A stretch of DNA of 64,000 nucleotides from Aricia agestis. Its lineage: Eukaryota > Arthropoda > Insecta > Lepidoptera > Lycaenidae. Within the stretch, counting starts at the first letter, position 1. The number at the start of each line of letters is the position of its first letter. Of this stretch, positions 10,438-20,161 are shown piece by piece. The stretch covers positions 5,820,001 through 5,884,000 of the forward strand of contig NC_056412.1 in NCBI RefSeq assembly GCF_905147365.1, given 5' to 3'. A model generated the notes under the pieces. The model was not told where the DNA came from and did not search any database. It saw nothing but the letters and a program-made list of their open reading frames with translations. The translations under genes and the position numbers were made by a program.

Positions 10438-10929
10438 AACCCCTTTACTAATAAACGTTGTATAAGCTTTGAATAGTTATACAGTGTTTTGTTCCTGTCA
10501 CACAAGTGACATTTTTAATTGGATTGACGAAGACAAAACACTTTTGACGTGGGAGAGCCATGCTTCGGCACGAATGGACCGGCTCGACCGGAGAGATACC
10601 ACGTCCTCACAGAAAACCGGCGTGAAACAGCGCTTCCGCTGTGTTTCGCCGAGTAAGTGAGTTTACCGGAGGCCCAATCCCCTACCCTTTTCCTTTCCCT
10701 ACCCTCCCCTATTTCCTCCCGTACCCTCCCCTATTCCCTTCCCTACCCTCCCCTATTACCCCTTAGAAGGCCGGCAACGCACCTGCAGCTCTTCTGATGA
10801 TGCGAGTGTCCATGGGCGACGGCAGTTGCTTTCCATCAGGTGACCCGTTTGCTCGTTTGCCCCCTTATTTCATAAAAAAAAGCTGTATAGCTATTCAAAG
10901 CTTATACAGCGTTTATTAGTAAGGGGGTT
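10438..10929. mobile_element. CCCCTTACTAATAAACG MITE split by a SINE
   Basis: The left part (10438-10542) and right part (10883-10929) together match, in reverse orientation, the intact copy at 12301-12448, including TTTGAATAGTTATACAGTGT and GTCACACAAGTGACATTTTT. The outer ends are AACCCCTTTACTAATAAACG and CGTTTATTAGTAAGGGGGTT. A SINE fills the gap. Confidence 0.85.
10548..10881 (+). mobile_element. ACGTGGGAGAGCC SINE-like element (copy 1)
   Basis: This is a short retroposon of about 330 bp. It starts ACGTGGGAGAGCCATGCTTC, passes through GGCTCGACCGG and a C/T-rich run of CCCTA(TT)CC units, and ends GCTCGTTTGCCCCCTTATTT, CATAAA and poly-A. GGCTCGACCGG weakly resembles a pol III B box. This copy lies inside the MITE above. 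Apart from the poly-A no long target duplication is clear. Nine copies occur in the window, in both orientations. Confidence 0.85.
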
Positions 10930-11109
10930 GGTGTTTAAAGCATCACTTACTTAAATATTTTCATCTGCGTTTTATTATTTATTTTCGAAATCGCAAACAT
11001 ATCAGTAACGTTCGGTACACCGTGCGGAAAACGTACAATATCGTTAATTAATGCCTCGTTATTAAAAATACAACTGCAATGTTAATTAAAAGGATAATAT
11101 TATACTATT

Positions 11110-11163
11110 TACTATATGGTGAAGTAACGTATCGAGCAACATACGTTACTTCACCATATAGTA
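11110..11163. repeat. Perfect 23-bp hairpin
   Basis: The arms 11110-11132 and 11141-11163 are exact complements around the 8-nt spacer CGAGCAAC. It lies 10 bases upstream of the next SINE copy. The arm sequence is not found elsewhere in the window. Confidence 0.8.
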
Positions 11164-11173
11164 TATACATTTA

Positions 11174-11528
11174 TACGTGGGAGAGCCATGCTTCGGCACG
11201 AATGGGCCGGCTCGACCGGAGAAATACCACGTTCTCACAGAAAACCGGCGTGAAACAGCGCTTACGCTGTGTTTCGCCGAGTGAGTGAGTTTACCGGATG
11301 CCTAATCCCCTACCCTATTCCCTTCCCTACCCTCCCCTATTCCCTTCCCTACCCTTCCCTATTCCCTTCCCTTCCCATCTCTACCCTCCCCTATTACCCT
11401 ATTCCCTCTTAAAAGGCCGGCAACGCACCTGCAGCTCTTCTGATGCTGCGAGTGTCCATGGGCGACGGAAGTTGCTTTCCATCAGGTGACTCGTTGGCTC
11501 GCTTGCCCCCTTATTTCATAAAAAAAAA
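11174..11528 (+). mobile_element. ACGTGGGAGAGCC SINE-like element (copy 2)
   Basis: A complete copy with the longest C/T-rich tract of the family (about 11310-11410, TACCCTATTCCCTTCC units) and a poly-A end. Open frames within it are low-complexity shadows. Confidence 0.85.
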
Positions 11529-11772
11529 CAATATTTATTTATTCTTATATATCTCCCATAATATTTTCTCTTCTATTTAGTTTCTTTTACGAGTCATATT
11601 CATAAGAGTCATATTTTGAGCCATATTTGATTTGATTGTAGTATCTAAAACAAATGAAAATGGTTTTTAATTTGAGCATGCCATTGCATTTGAGCAGTTA
11701 GTTTTTATGTAGAAAAAATTAATAATTATTGTTATATTATGTCAACAATGTGTTATCTTTCGCTACCTTTAT

Positions 11773-12039
11773 TTGTATAAAACTGTTTTGCTCACGTTCT
11801 TTGCCCTGTGTGCCGGATCCTTTGCAGACAAAGGACTATGGCAACCTTGTCGAAACTTTCTTCATTTAAAATACTGTCAACAACAGATATCGTCAGTTGT
11901 TTGGGACATGAACTGTAGCAATGGAGTAATAATTTTATACTGCGAAGGAACAAAGCTTTTAGTTGAAAACGCCAACTTCAGCACCAAATTATTAAGTATA
12001 TTTTACAACTTAATTAAAGTGTTGGCGATCGTATTTTAA
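11773..12039 (+). pseudogene. Secreted-protein-like ORF without ATG
   Basis: The 88-codon frame begins at TTG. No in-frame ATG lies between it and the upstream stop at about 11710. Its start reads like a signal peptide (YKTVLLTFFALCAGSFA, then DKGLW), followed by about 70 residues with four cysteines: QPC, KYC, MNC and LYC. Two readings are possible: an ATG-to-TTG decayed gene, or a coding exon joined to an upstream exon. A possible splice donor (GTATAT) follows codon 75. I do not recognise the family. No matching repeat is seen in the window. Confidence 0.3.
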
Positions 12040-12300
12040 AAAGAAAAAAGAGTTTTTTGTCCAGTGGACAAATGTTTTTTCACAAAGTAATATTAAATGC
12101 TTTATTCAACAATTATTTTACGCTTTATGACTAAAGTAGGTAAGTATGAATTAGGTAAGGTATTGCATTATATAAATTATTTTTATCTCACAGTAATAAA
12201 AATAAAATAAAATCTTATACCGATACATACTTTAAGAAAGTTTCAACTAAGACTTTATATTTCTGTATTTCTAAATTTATATTTTTCTATTTATTTTCTA

Positions 12301-12448
12301 ACCCCCTTACTAATAAACGCTGTATATGCTTTGAATAGTTATACAGTATTTTGTCTTCTTCAATCCAATTAAAAATGTCACTTGTGTGACAGGAACAAAA
12401 CACTGTATAACTATTCAAAGCTTATACAACGTTTATTAGTAAGGGGGT
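12301..12448. mobile_element. CCCCCTTACTAATAAACG MITE, intact
   Basis: It is flanked by TA (12299-12300 and 12449-12450), with inverted ends ACCCCCTTACTAATAAACGC and the complement of CGTTTATTAGTAAGGGGGTT. The inverted match continues to about 45 bases per side (GCTTTGAATAGTTATACAGT), so the element folds back. It is 148 bp and non-coding. The TA duplication suggests a Tc1/mariner-derived MITE. Confidence 0.8.
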
Positions 12449-12741
12449 TAATGTTTATATTTGTAAGTATTAAGTGCTTGTCTTAATATGCACTTAATTT
12501 TTTTTTCGATATATGTTTCTGCAATATGTTTCATCGAACATTCAGCAAAAGTTTAAATATGTATTTAATCTTGTATGGTCGGCTAGCCCAGTGGCTGCTC
12601 CCTCTAATTGTGGCTTTCCCTATAATATAGTCTCTAGAGACTTTTCTCTTGAGCCTTTGAACTTTTGTATCAATGTTCATTAACTGTGTTGCAAGTATGT
12701 TTGGATGCTTGTTTAACCTTTGCTTAAATGATTCAATTATA

Positions 12742-13001
12742 CAGTGTGTAACAAAAATAAGTGATAATACTTTAGGGTGTGTACGTGTTCCTTGTTGAAA
12801 GTTCACTGTGAAAGTAGCAGCTCTGAAAGAGGAAAAAAATATTTCACTTTTGTATGGGCAAGGGCCACGAGCGTCACGAGTTTCCCCATACAAAAGTGAA
12901 AAAAAATTTTGGTCTTTCAGCGCTGCTACTTTCACAGTGAACTCTCTACAAGGAACACGTACACACCCTAAAGTATTATCGCTTATTTTTGTTACACCCT
13001 G
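12742..13001. mobile_element. CAGGGTGTAAC fold-back MITE (copy 2)
   Basis: It is flanked by TA at 12740-12741 and 13002-13003. The ends CAGTGTGTAACAAAAATAAG and CTTATTTTTGTTACACCCTG are inverted. Long arms follow: GTGATAATACTTTAGGGTGT, ACGTGTTCCTTG, and CACTGTGAAAGTAGCAGC. The centre carries CACTTTTGTATGGGCAAGGG. Length is 260 bp with no transposase. ORFs on both strands here are shadows of the palindrome. Confidence 0.85.
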
Positions 13002-13434
13002 TATATTTTGTCTGTTCCTGGATAGTTCTTATTTTAAGGTCGTGATTTGTTATAAACCAAGGAGCCTTTGTAATAATTCGTACTACGTTTTTTTTTTGAT
13101 TGAATTGAACTTTTGATTGAAATCGTTGAAGTATTTCTAGATTTGCATTTGTCCAAAGAGCTGTAATCTACTAAATAAAAATTTAAGAATACATTTATTA
13201 ATTAGTAGTTGGTACTCTAATGATAGCTGTGATCTGCTGCCAAGCTTTTCTTTTCAATTAATATTAAACAGACATTTTAATATATTTCTTAAGAATGAAC
13301 TCATACTTGTAATTATTTCCACACAAAATATATTATTATCGTTCACCAAGTAATAAATGACTGTTAAAAATTAATTTAAAATAATATGTTAGGTTAAAAT
13401 ATAAGGAAAATTGTTAACTACTTATTCGATACAC

Positions 13435-13728
13435 AATGTGCGCTTTTATAATTTTGGACGTGGCGGTAATATCGTGGACGTCCGCAGTCAAATGATAACA
13501 TAGGGAAGTAAAATGTATGGAAATATATGAAGACGCGCTTAAACCGTCGACGATAACTTTAAAACGTGCACGTTAGAGGACATCACGACGTCTACACTCT
13601 TCTGAACCGCACAAAGCGTCCGCGGTGCGTAAAATCAAAAGGGCATTAATTAACAAACCCAACATTTTATCGTGGAAGTTGGCGTTAACGATAACGTGAC
13701 GCCCAGAATAATTATAAAAGCGCACATT
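13435..13728. mobile_element. Possible MITE with 19-bp ends
   Basis: AATGTGCGCTTTTATAATT at 13435 is repeated inverted at 13710-13728, followed on each side by related GACGT/ACGTGACGC-type sequence. The interior is fairly GC-rich and non-coding. Only one copy is seen and the target duplication is not clear. Confidence 0.55.
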
Positions 13729-13775
13729 GTAATTCAATTTTACATCAAATGACGACCAAACTTGAACTCTACACA

Positions 13776-14043
13776 CAGTGCCGTAAATAGGGCGGTGCCA
13801 CCGGTGCCCAGGCACAGGGCGTAGACTCTGGGGGGCGCAAGAATGGCCAGACCAGAGTCCAGACAGACCCTTATTTAACGAATTGCTCCCGATAAGTTCC
13901 CGCTGCGACCATGTTTCCCAATGTAGTAAAAAAATATCCACAGCCGAACATATAACCTCCTCCTTTTTAGAAGTCGGTTAAAAACAAAGGTGCAGTTATA
14001 TAGAAGCTCGCACAAGGCGCAAAAAAGGCTATTTACGGCACTG
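13776..14043. mobile_element. hAT-like non-autonomous element
   Basis: The inverted ends CAGTGCCGTAAATAG and CTATTTACGGCACTG are flanked by an exact 8-bp duplication TCTACACA (13768-13775 and 14044-14051). An 8-bp duplication with CAG-type ends is the hallmark of the hAT superfamily. It is 268 bp with no transposase. Its right half contains the tail of another repeat (13925-13984, complement of GTTAACCGACTTCTAAAAAG), either captured or inserted. Confidence 0.85.
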
Positions 14044-14051
14044 TCTACACA

Positions 14052-14699
14052 CAGACAAGCGCAAGCTCGTATGTATAAGGTAATTTTTAATGTACTTACA
14101 GTAAGTTGAGTTAAGTGCATAAGTACGCTGATCACGCATGATTCTCTGATGTCACTTCGCCGTTTAACAGAAATGTTGAACCAAGTGAACGCAGCAGACG
14201 TTTAAACATCATTTTTTTTCTTTTTTTATATATTCATAGTGGTAAAATTCAAAGGATTTTTGTAGATTACTGTTTCCAGATGAAATTAATTTTAAATGAC
14301 TAAGTGATATTATTAGGTGTTTATTACGTAGGACTTACAAGTATTATTTTATTGCAATATGCTAATTTTATTATTTTGATATTTATTCCCTTTTATATTT
14401 TTCATCAAGATGGCAACAAGAACGGAATGAAAGCTAATTTTATCTGCTACGAAACAAACAAAAAAAGGAAAATATATTATGACTGTAAGATAATAATTTG
14501 ATATTTCTTTACATGTTTGAGATTTTCACACTAATCGAGTGCAGTGTTAAGGTGAAATCGCAATCACACGCTCCCATTTATTCTTTCAACACTTACACTA
14601 ACGCAAATCAATTAACAAGAGAATTTTCATTTTTTATCCTTAACCTTAATAAAGTCGAATAGTTAGATCGACAGTATCATTTGGAGTCCGCATTCACTG
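14052..14699. other. Unassigned stretch
   Basis: AT-rich, with no recognised repeat or coding signal. The short ORF at 14304-14501 is low-complexity. Confidence 0.4.
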
Positions 14700-14860
14700 T
14701 TTTGGTATTAGTTCTGGTGCGCACACGCACTCCGCGCAGCGCAGGCCTCAGTGCGACCGCAACGCTCGCTCAGTATAAACTTGAAACGAAACGATCGTGA
14801 ACTGTGACAGTTGAACTCTGTGTTTGTTTGTGTTTGATTTATTCATTTATGTAAGTAGAT
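14700..14860 (+). promoter_or_regulatory. Candidate promoter and first exon
   Basis: A GC/CpG-rich patch (CGCACTCCGCGCAGCGCAGG) stands out from AT-rich flanks. It contains two initiator-like sites, TCAGTG at 14748 and TCAGTA at 14770, and GATCGTG about 20 bases downstream of the second, resembling a downstream promoter element. A consensus splice donor, GTAAGTAG, follows at 14851, which would close a non-coding first exon of about 80-100 bases on the + strand. No downstream exon is identified. Confidence 0.3.
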
Positions 14861-17019
14861 ATTTTTATAATATGATTTATTTTTGCAAAGTTCTCTTTAA
14901 TTTAGGGATCTATATTTTTTCTAAAATCATTTTTTTTGGGTTTCCATTTCTTTATTTTCTGGAGTCAAAATATGATATGTCGTTATTTATATTGATTTTA
15001 AAAATGATTTTAAAAATGAATTGTAGAAAATAATAGTCTATTGAACGTCTAATGTTAATATTTTCGTAGTAAAGTGATATTGCTTTCTCCGGACGGATGT
15101 TGTTTTGTTTATTATCTTACTGTGTGAGTGATTTATTTTTCTTCTAAATTTTAGTGTCTTTATTTTATAAAAAATATTTTACTTTAATACCTACCTAACC
15201 GCAAATTTAAATTTTATACTTTATTTTAATGTAAATTAATTTCGGAAGTTATTTATATCGGAACTTCCTTCAAAACTTAAGATTTTACTTATAGCTAGTT
15301 TTTTCTTTCTTGTCGGAAACATAAGCTTAGAAAATTAATATTATTAAATAGTGAGAGTCTATAAATTTTGGACACTGAGTTCGGTGTCTCTGTAAATATG
15401 TTGTAATAGATTGTTGAAAATTGTAAGTGTGGAAACCAATTGCATTGAAATTAGCATACCTGTAACAATCGGTTGGTTATTGATTTTTTGCTTTCATTTC
15501 ACAACGATACGGTTCGAACGAAATAGGTAACATCGTTGGGTCATAACTCATAGCGTTCAGAGCCCAATTAACACTTTTTCTGCTTTATAATAAAAAATTA
15601 TCGATAAAAATAATTTTCTACTCTATTTTTCGCTGATATTTTAATGGGTAAAACTTGTAGTTGGTACATAAAATAATATGTGCGTAGAAAAATAATGTAT
15701 ATATTCTGTCTAATATTATCCTAAGGACTGCATCGATAGAATTAAAATCGTACCGTAGGCAGTTAATTATAGGCTGCATTAATTTAACCTGAATATTGGA
15801 ATAGTGTGAACACAACGAAAATGCTAATTCTTAAAGTGGTACAAATATAAAACCGCAATTCCTCGACATCAAGAAAGACAATTTACGATAAAAAATAACA
15901 ACATGCGAGTTTTCTCTTGGCCATAATCTAGCGCTTGGAAATCAGAGTTACGAGAGATGCCAACTGTGTGGTGTCCAAGTGTCGATAAAAGACATATTTT
16001 TATTGAATTTATACAGAATTGATGATTATTTTACTATTTATGTAGCTAATTATTAAAATAATCATCGATTTAGAACTTAATTTAATTAGGTAGGATATTG
16101 GAAAATAAATATTTTTTAAAATCAATTACAACTGATCTATGTTACCTATTAAATGTTATTAGCAACAATAATGTTATTGTTTAATTGTTGCAATATTAAG
16201 CAAATAGCAATTGCCTTCGTCGATTATGATTTCTAAACCTTACGCAATTAGTTTTAACTAACAGTTAACAGTTTTTAGGCACAGAGCTCTCTTTAGTAGT
16301 ATTTTATTAGATGAACGATTTGTGTTAATTTTATATTTTATGTGAATAAAAATTTTGAATTTCAAGAAATAATTGAAGACATTATACATATTTTTATGAT
16401 GACTTTTCAAGTTTTCGCTTCGGAAGTATTTGAATATCTCCTACCCTTCCTACTTCTGATTAATTTAGCTTAATTATCGAGCACTCAAAAAGATTTTCGT
16501 GGCTGTTGAATATTCTAGCGACACAATTGTAGCGATTTGGCTAGTCAATTGCCTGTAAAAATATCAATTACATTAAAAAAAACTTGATATCGATAAAAAT
16601 AATCACCTCAACGTACAACACTAATAAGCGCGATCATCGCGACCTAGAAAGATAGCATCCACTCTCACCGCGCTGCGCCTCACTGTCTGTGGGATAAATT
16701 ATATTGAGTAATACATTGTGGTCACAGTTCAAACACATCATTAACTTCAGAAACATTTTATTAGACGCTAATTCGTATAGTCAGGGTTTCCTTAGAACAT
16801 TTTTTTTTTATTACTATCAAGCAAATTTTTTGTGAGTATCTTCATTTTGATAAGACGAATAACATTTTTATCTGCGAAAAATCTTGAAAGTGGTAGCTAA
16901 CAGAGACAGAAAGGATTTCATAATTTGATTTGATTGTCCTAAAATATTATGGATTGTTCTATTTGTAGGACAATGTTACTCTTAAATCATATAACTATTA
17001 ACCTATCGATATACAAAAA
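14861..17019. other. Unassigned AT-rich stretch
   Basis: No repeat copy or gene is recognised over about 2.2 kb. A small GC-rich patch at 16640-16690 (CTCACCGCGCTGCGCCTCAC) is the only compositional break. If the 14.7-kb promoter is real, this would be intron. Confidence 0.4.
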
Positions 17020-17365
17020 TACGTGGGAGAGCCATGCTTCAGCACGAATGGGCCGGCTCGACCGGATAAATACCACGTTCTCACAGAAAACCGGCGTGAA
17101 ACAGCGCTTGCGCTGTGTTTCGCCGAGTGAGTGAGTTTACCGGAGGCCCAATTCCCTTACCCCTACCCTATTCCCTTCCCTACCCTCAACTATTCCCTTC
17201 CCTTCCCTTCCCTACCCTCCCCTATTACCCTATTCCCTCTTAAAAGGCCGGCAACGCACTTGCAGCTCTTCTTGATGCTGCAAGTGTCCATGGGCGACGG
17301 AAGTTGCTTTCCATCAGATGACCCGTTTGCTCGTTTGCCCCCTTATTTCATAAAAAAAAAAAAAA
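17020..17365 (+). mobile_element. ACGTGGGAGAGCC SINE-like element (copy 3)
   Basis: A complete copy ending in a long poly-A (17352-17365). It is followed at once by a scrap of the AGGGTTCCGTACC repeat (17371-17390). Confidence 0.85.
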
Positions 17366-18514
17366 GCTGGTTAGGGTTCCGTTTTAGGTTCCCGTAGTCA
17401 ACCAAGTTTTGTTGATTTTTATATTGAATATCTAGCATTGTATGTCGTCTGTACGTAGTGAGGATCTGTTTGTTAGTATCGAGGTTAGATTGTTAAAAAT
17501 TATAACAATATGTTCTGTTTGAGATAATACCCTTTTATTAAAAAAGTTTACGAGATTACTTTTTTTAAGACACATAAATTTGTAGTTGCACAATGCACAT
17601 GTCGTGTACTATAATATAATGTAGGTTCTCTATATAATGTTATATGTTATATAATGTAGGTTTTGCGTAGATGTCTTGGTCTATAAATTATCATATTGTA
17701 TCACCTGTCTCAGAATCAACAAGATTAATTAATAAATTACAATATTTATGGTAAAATCTTACGAGGATCTTAATTGTAAAATGATTTATTATGAAAATTG
17801 ACCAATATGGAAGTTTAGACATAAATAATTATGATGTCAAGTACAAATGTACGTAGAATGTAAGGCATTTCAATTAATGTAACACGGGCAATTAAATGTT
17901 TTTGCGAATCATAATTAAGTATATTTAAATACTTTTGAGAATGTTCATGATATGCCTATTTAGGTTTAATTAAGATTTAAGGACAACATAACAATTGTGT
18001 GCTTCCTTGGTTGTCATAACCCAGCCGTTCAGGCAACAAAGACAACTTACACTACATAAAAGACAAGATTACGATTCATAAATATGTGCAGGCACCTTCA
18101 CTAAGTGGCAAAACGCTTCACTAAGTGAAATGTTATATAGCTTTTGAAGACTGAAATTAAATTGTATTTTTTTTATAATACAAGATCGTTAAGACCTTTG
18201 TTATAATTTAAGCGTCTTTATTTACACCCGATAACCGACACACGTATGAAACTACTCAACGTTGCTTGCACTCTTAGTAGGTTACTATAGAAATTATCCC
18301 ATCAAAATCAAACATCCTGTAAAAAAACCAAGTCTCGCAACTCAGTTTTTATACTGTAAAAATTTATGAGATCCATGCAATACCAAGTCGGTTAATTTAT
18401 TTAGTCCCTACCTAGGGGACCTTCTGTCTCAAGTTATTACGTAAGTTATTATTATCATATCAATATTAAAAATCTTTTACTGGGATGATTATACACAAAT
18501 GATTCCATTAATTG
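17366..18514. other. Unassigned stretch
   Basis: Apart from the AGGGTTCCG scrap at its left edge there is no recognised feature. Small repeated TATATAATGTAGGTT units occur near 17620-17660. Confidence 0.4.
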
Positions 18515-18750
18515 TTTTTTTATGAAATAAGGGGACAAACGAGCAAATGGGTGCATTGCCGGCCTTTTAAGAGGGAATAGGGTAATAGGGGAGGGTAGGG
18601 AAGGGAATAGGGTAGGGGATTGGGCCTCCGGTAAACTCACTCACTCGGCGAAACACAGCGCAAGCGCTGTTTCACGCCGGTTTTCTGTGCGCCTGTGGTA
18701 TTTCTCCGGTCGAACCGGCCCATTCGTGCCGAAGCATGGCTCTCCCACGT
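18515..18750 (-). mobile_element. ACGTGGGAGAGCC SINE-like element (copy 4), internally deleted
   Basis: The reverse copy begins with a T run and ends CCACGT. It lacks the segment CACCTGATGG...TTCTGATGCTGCGAG: GCAAATGGGTGCATTGCCGG joins the two sides. The deletion is about 90 bases. Confidence 0.85.
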
Positions 18751-18875
18751 CAGTTTTATCCAATTGATCGTGCATTCATCCAACAAAAGAAATTACCTCA
18801 CGAATTGTCACTGAGGACGATCGGTCACAAGATGCGCGGACCGCGGTGATGTGAAAGTAAGTTACACATTCATGG

Positions 18876-18922
18876 CACGCGAGCCGCGCCGAGGCCGCTC
18901 GGGCCTCGGCGCGGCTCGCGTG
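18876..18922. repeat. Perfect 21-bp GC-rich hairpin
   Basis: The arms 18876-18896 and 18902-18922 are exact complements around a 5-nt spacer and are about 85% G+C (CGCGAGCCGCGCCGAGGCC), in AT-rich surroundings. The flanking 18760-19010 is also GC-richer than average and is not matched elsewhere in the window. Confidence 0.8.
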
Positions 18923-19016
18923 TATGGAGCTGGAGTAACGGTACTGTGACGCAACGGCACACAACCTGTACGGCGAAAGCGAATATAATTATTGGCTTAT
19001 AACGTTATAACTGATT

Positions 19017-19260
19017 TACGTGGGAGAGCCATGCTTCGGCACGAATGGGCCGGCTCGACCGGAGGAATACCACGTTCTCACAGAAAACAGAAGAGAGTGA
19101 GTGAGTTTACCGGAGGCCCAATCCCCTACCCTATTCCCTCTTAAAAGGCCGGCAACGCACCTGCAGCTCTTCTGATGCTGCGAGTGTCCATGGGCGACAG
19201 AAGTTGCTTTCCATCAGGTGACCCGTTTGCTCGTTTGCCCCCTTATTTCATTTAAAAAAA
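19017..19260 (+). mobile_element. ACGTGGGAGAGCC SINE-like element (copy 5), short form
   Basis: This copy lacks CCGGCGTGAAACAGCGCTTG and the following GTTTCGCC, and has only a minimal C/T tract, giving about 244 bp. The poly-A is short and interrupted (TTTCATTTAAAAAAA). Confidence 0.85.
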
Positions 19261-19341
19261 TGTAGTAGTAACAAGATGACCTATGAAATTTAGAAGTTAA
19301 GTGATACCACAGAGTACTATAATACTGGCGTAAGTGATAAG

Positions 19342-19401
19342 TGAGTTAAGTGATACGAAGTTCGTGAAGTTCAATTCACGAACTTCGTATCACTTAACTC
19401 A
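19342..19401. repeat. Perfect 27-bp hairpin
   Basis: The arms 19342-19368 and 19375-19401 are exact complements around GTTCAA. Sequences next to the arms (AAGTGATAAGTGAG, ACTCATAACTCATAAC) look like partial re-copies of the arm, suggesting repeated template switching. Confidence 0.8.
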
Positions 19402-19847
19402 TAACTCATAACCTTCACTGGACTTCCACAAATATTTCCAAACTAAAATTAGCAAAATCGGTTCAGCCGTTCGTAAGTTTTAGCGAAATTAAACAAAATG
19501 GAAATTTTATTTTTATTTGTATATTATAGATAGATAATACTATTTTAACAAGTTCTATAATATAAAAAAACTACTTCCTATTTAAAATTCCATATCTCAA
19601 AAACTACCGAAGATGTTTTGACGAAACTTGCAGTATTCCCTAAGTTGAACAATACCTAGTACAACAAAGAAAGAATTATTATTAAATCGGTCCTGTAGTG
19701 TCGGAGATATATGATATAATATAATTTATGATCTAAGTGTTACTAAGTGTTACTAAAGGTACAGCTCTAATGTTCTTGCCGAAAGATTACAAATAAAAAA
19801 CTTTTTCGTATACGTGATTTCGTGATTCTGTACTAAGTTATCAAATC

Positions 19848-20101
19848 TTATAATCAAATCAAATTAAATTATTTTTATTTCGGGCATCAGAGGCTCATAT
19901 AACAAATACCTTAAAACTAACATACATAATATTTTTATTTATATATTTACTTATGAACTTACACTGTCACTTGTTGCCGGCGACATGACTCGCTTCGTTC
20001 CGGAGTCTCCCCCGAAACCTCCGGTAAACCACATCCATCGGCCAGAACTCCGGCGGCGCCTTGAAAGTCGACAGAAGATTCATCGGTACTCTCACCACAA
20101 A
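19848..20101 (-). pseudogene. LINE 3' end with ORF C-terminus
   Basis: Read on the minus strand, an in-frame stretch of about 45 codons ends in TGA at 19969-19967. It includes STFKAPPEFWPMDVVYRRF and RLRNEASHVAG. A 3' untranslated part follows, ending GATGCCCGAAATAAAAATAA and then TTTGATTTGATT. A short-unit tail directly after AATAAA is typical of non-LTR retrotransposons. G+C is clearly higher in the coding part. The clade is not determined, and the piece is truncated at its 5' side. Confidence 0.5.
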
Positions 20102-20161
20102 GGAGAGATGACATAATAATTATTGTTATGTAATCCAGGGTTCCGACTCAATACGCCTAAT

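Noticed and set aside
12531..13116. Long ORFs on both strands (134 and 102 codons)
   Set aside because: Both read through the fold-back MITE at 12742-13001. The similar starts on opposite strands (MKVAALK) are a product of the palindrome.
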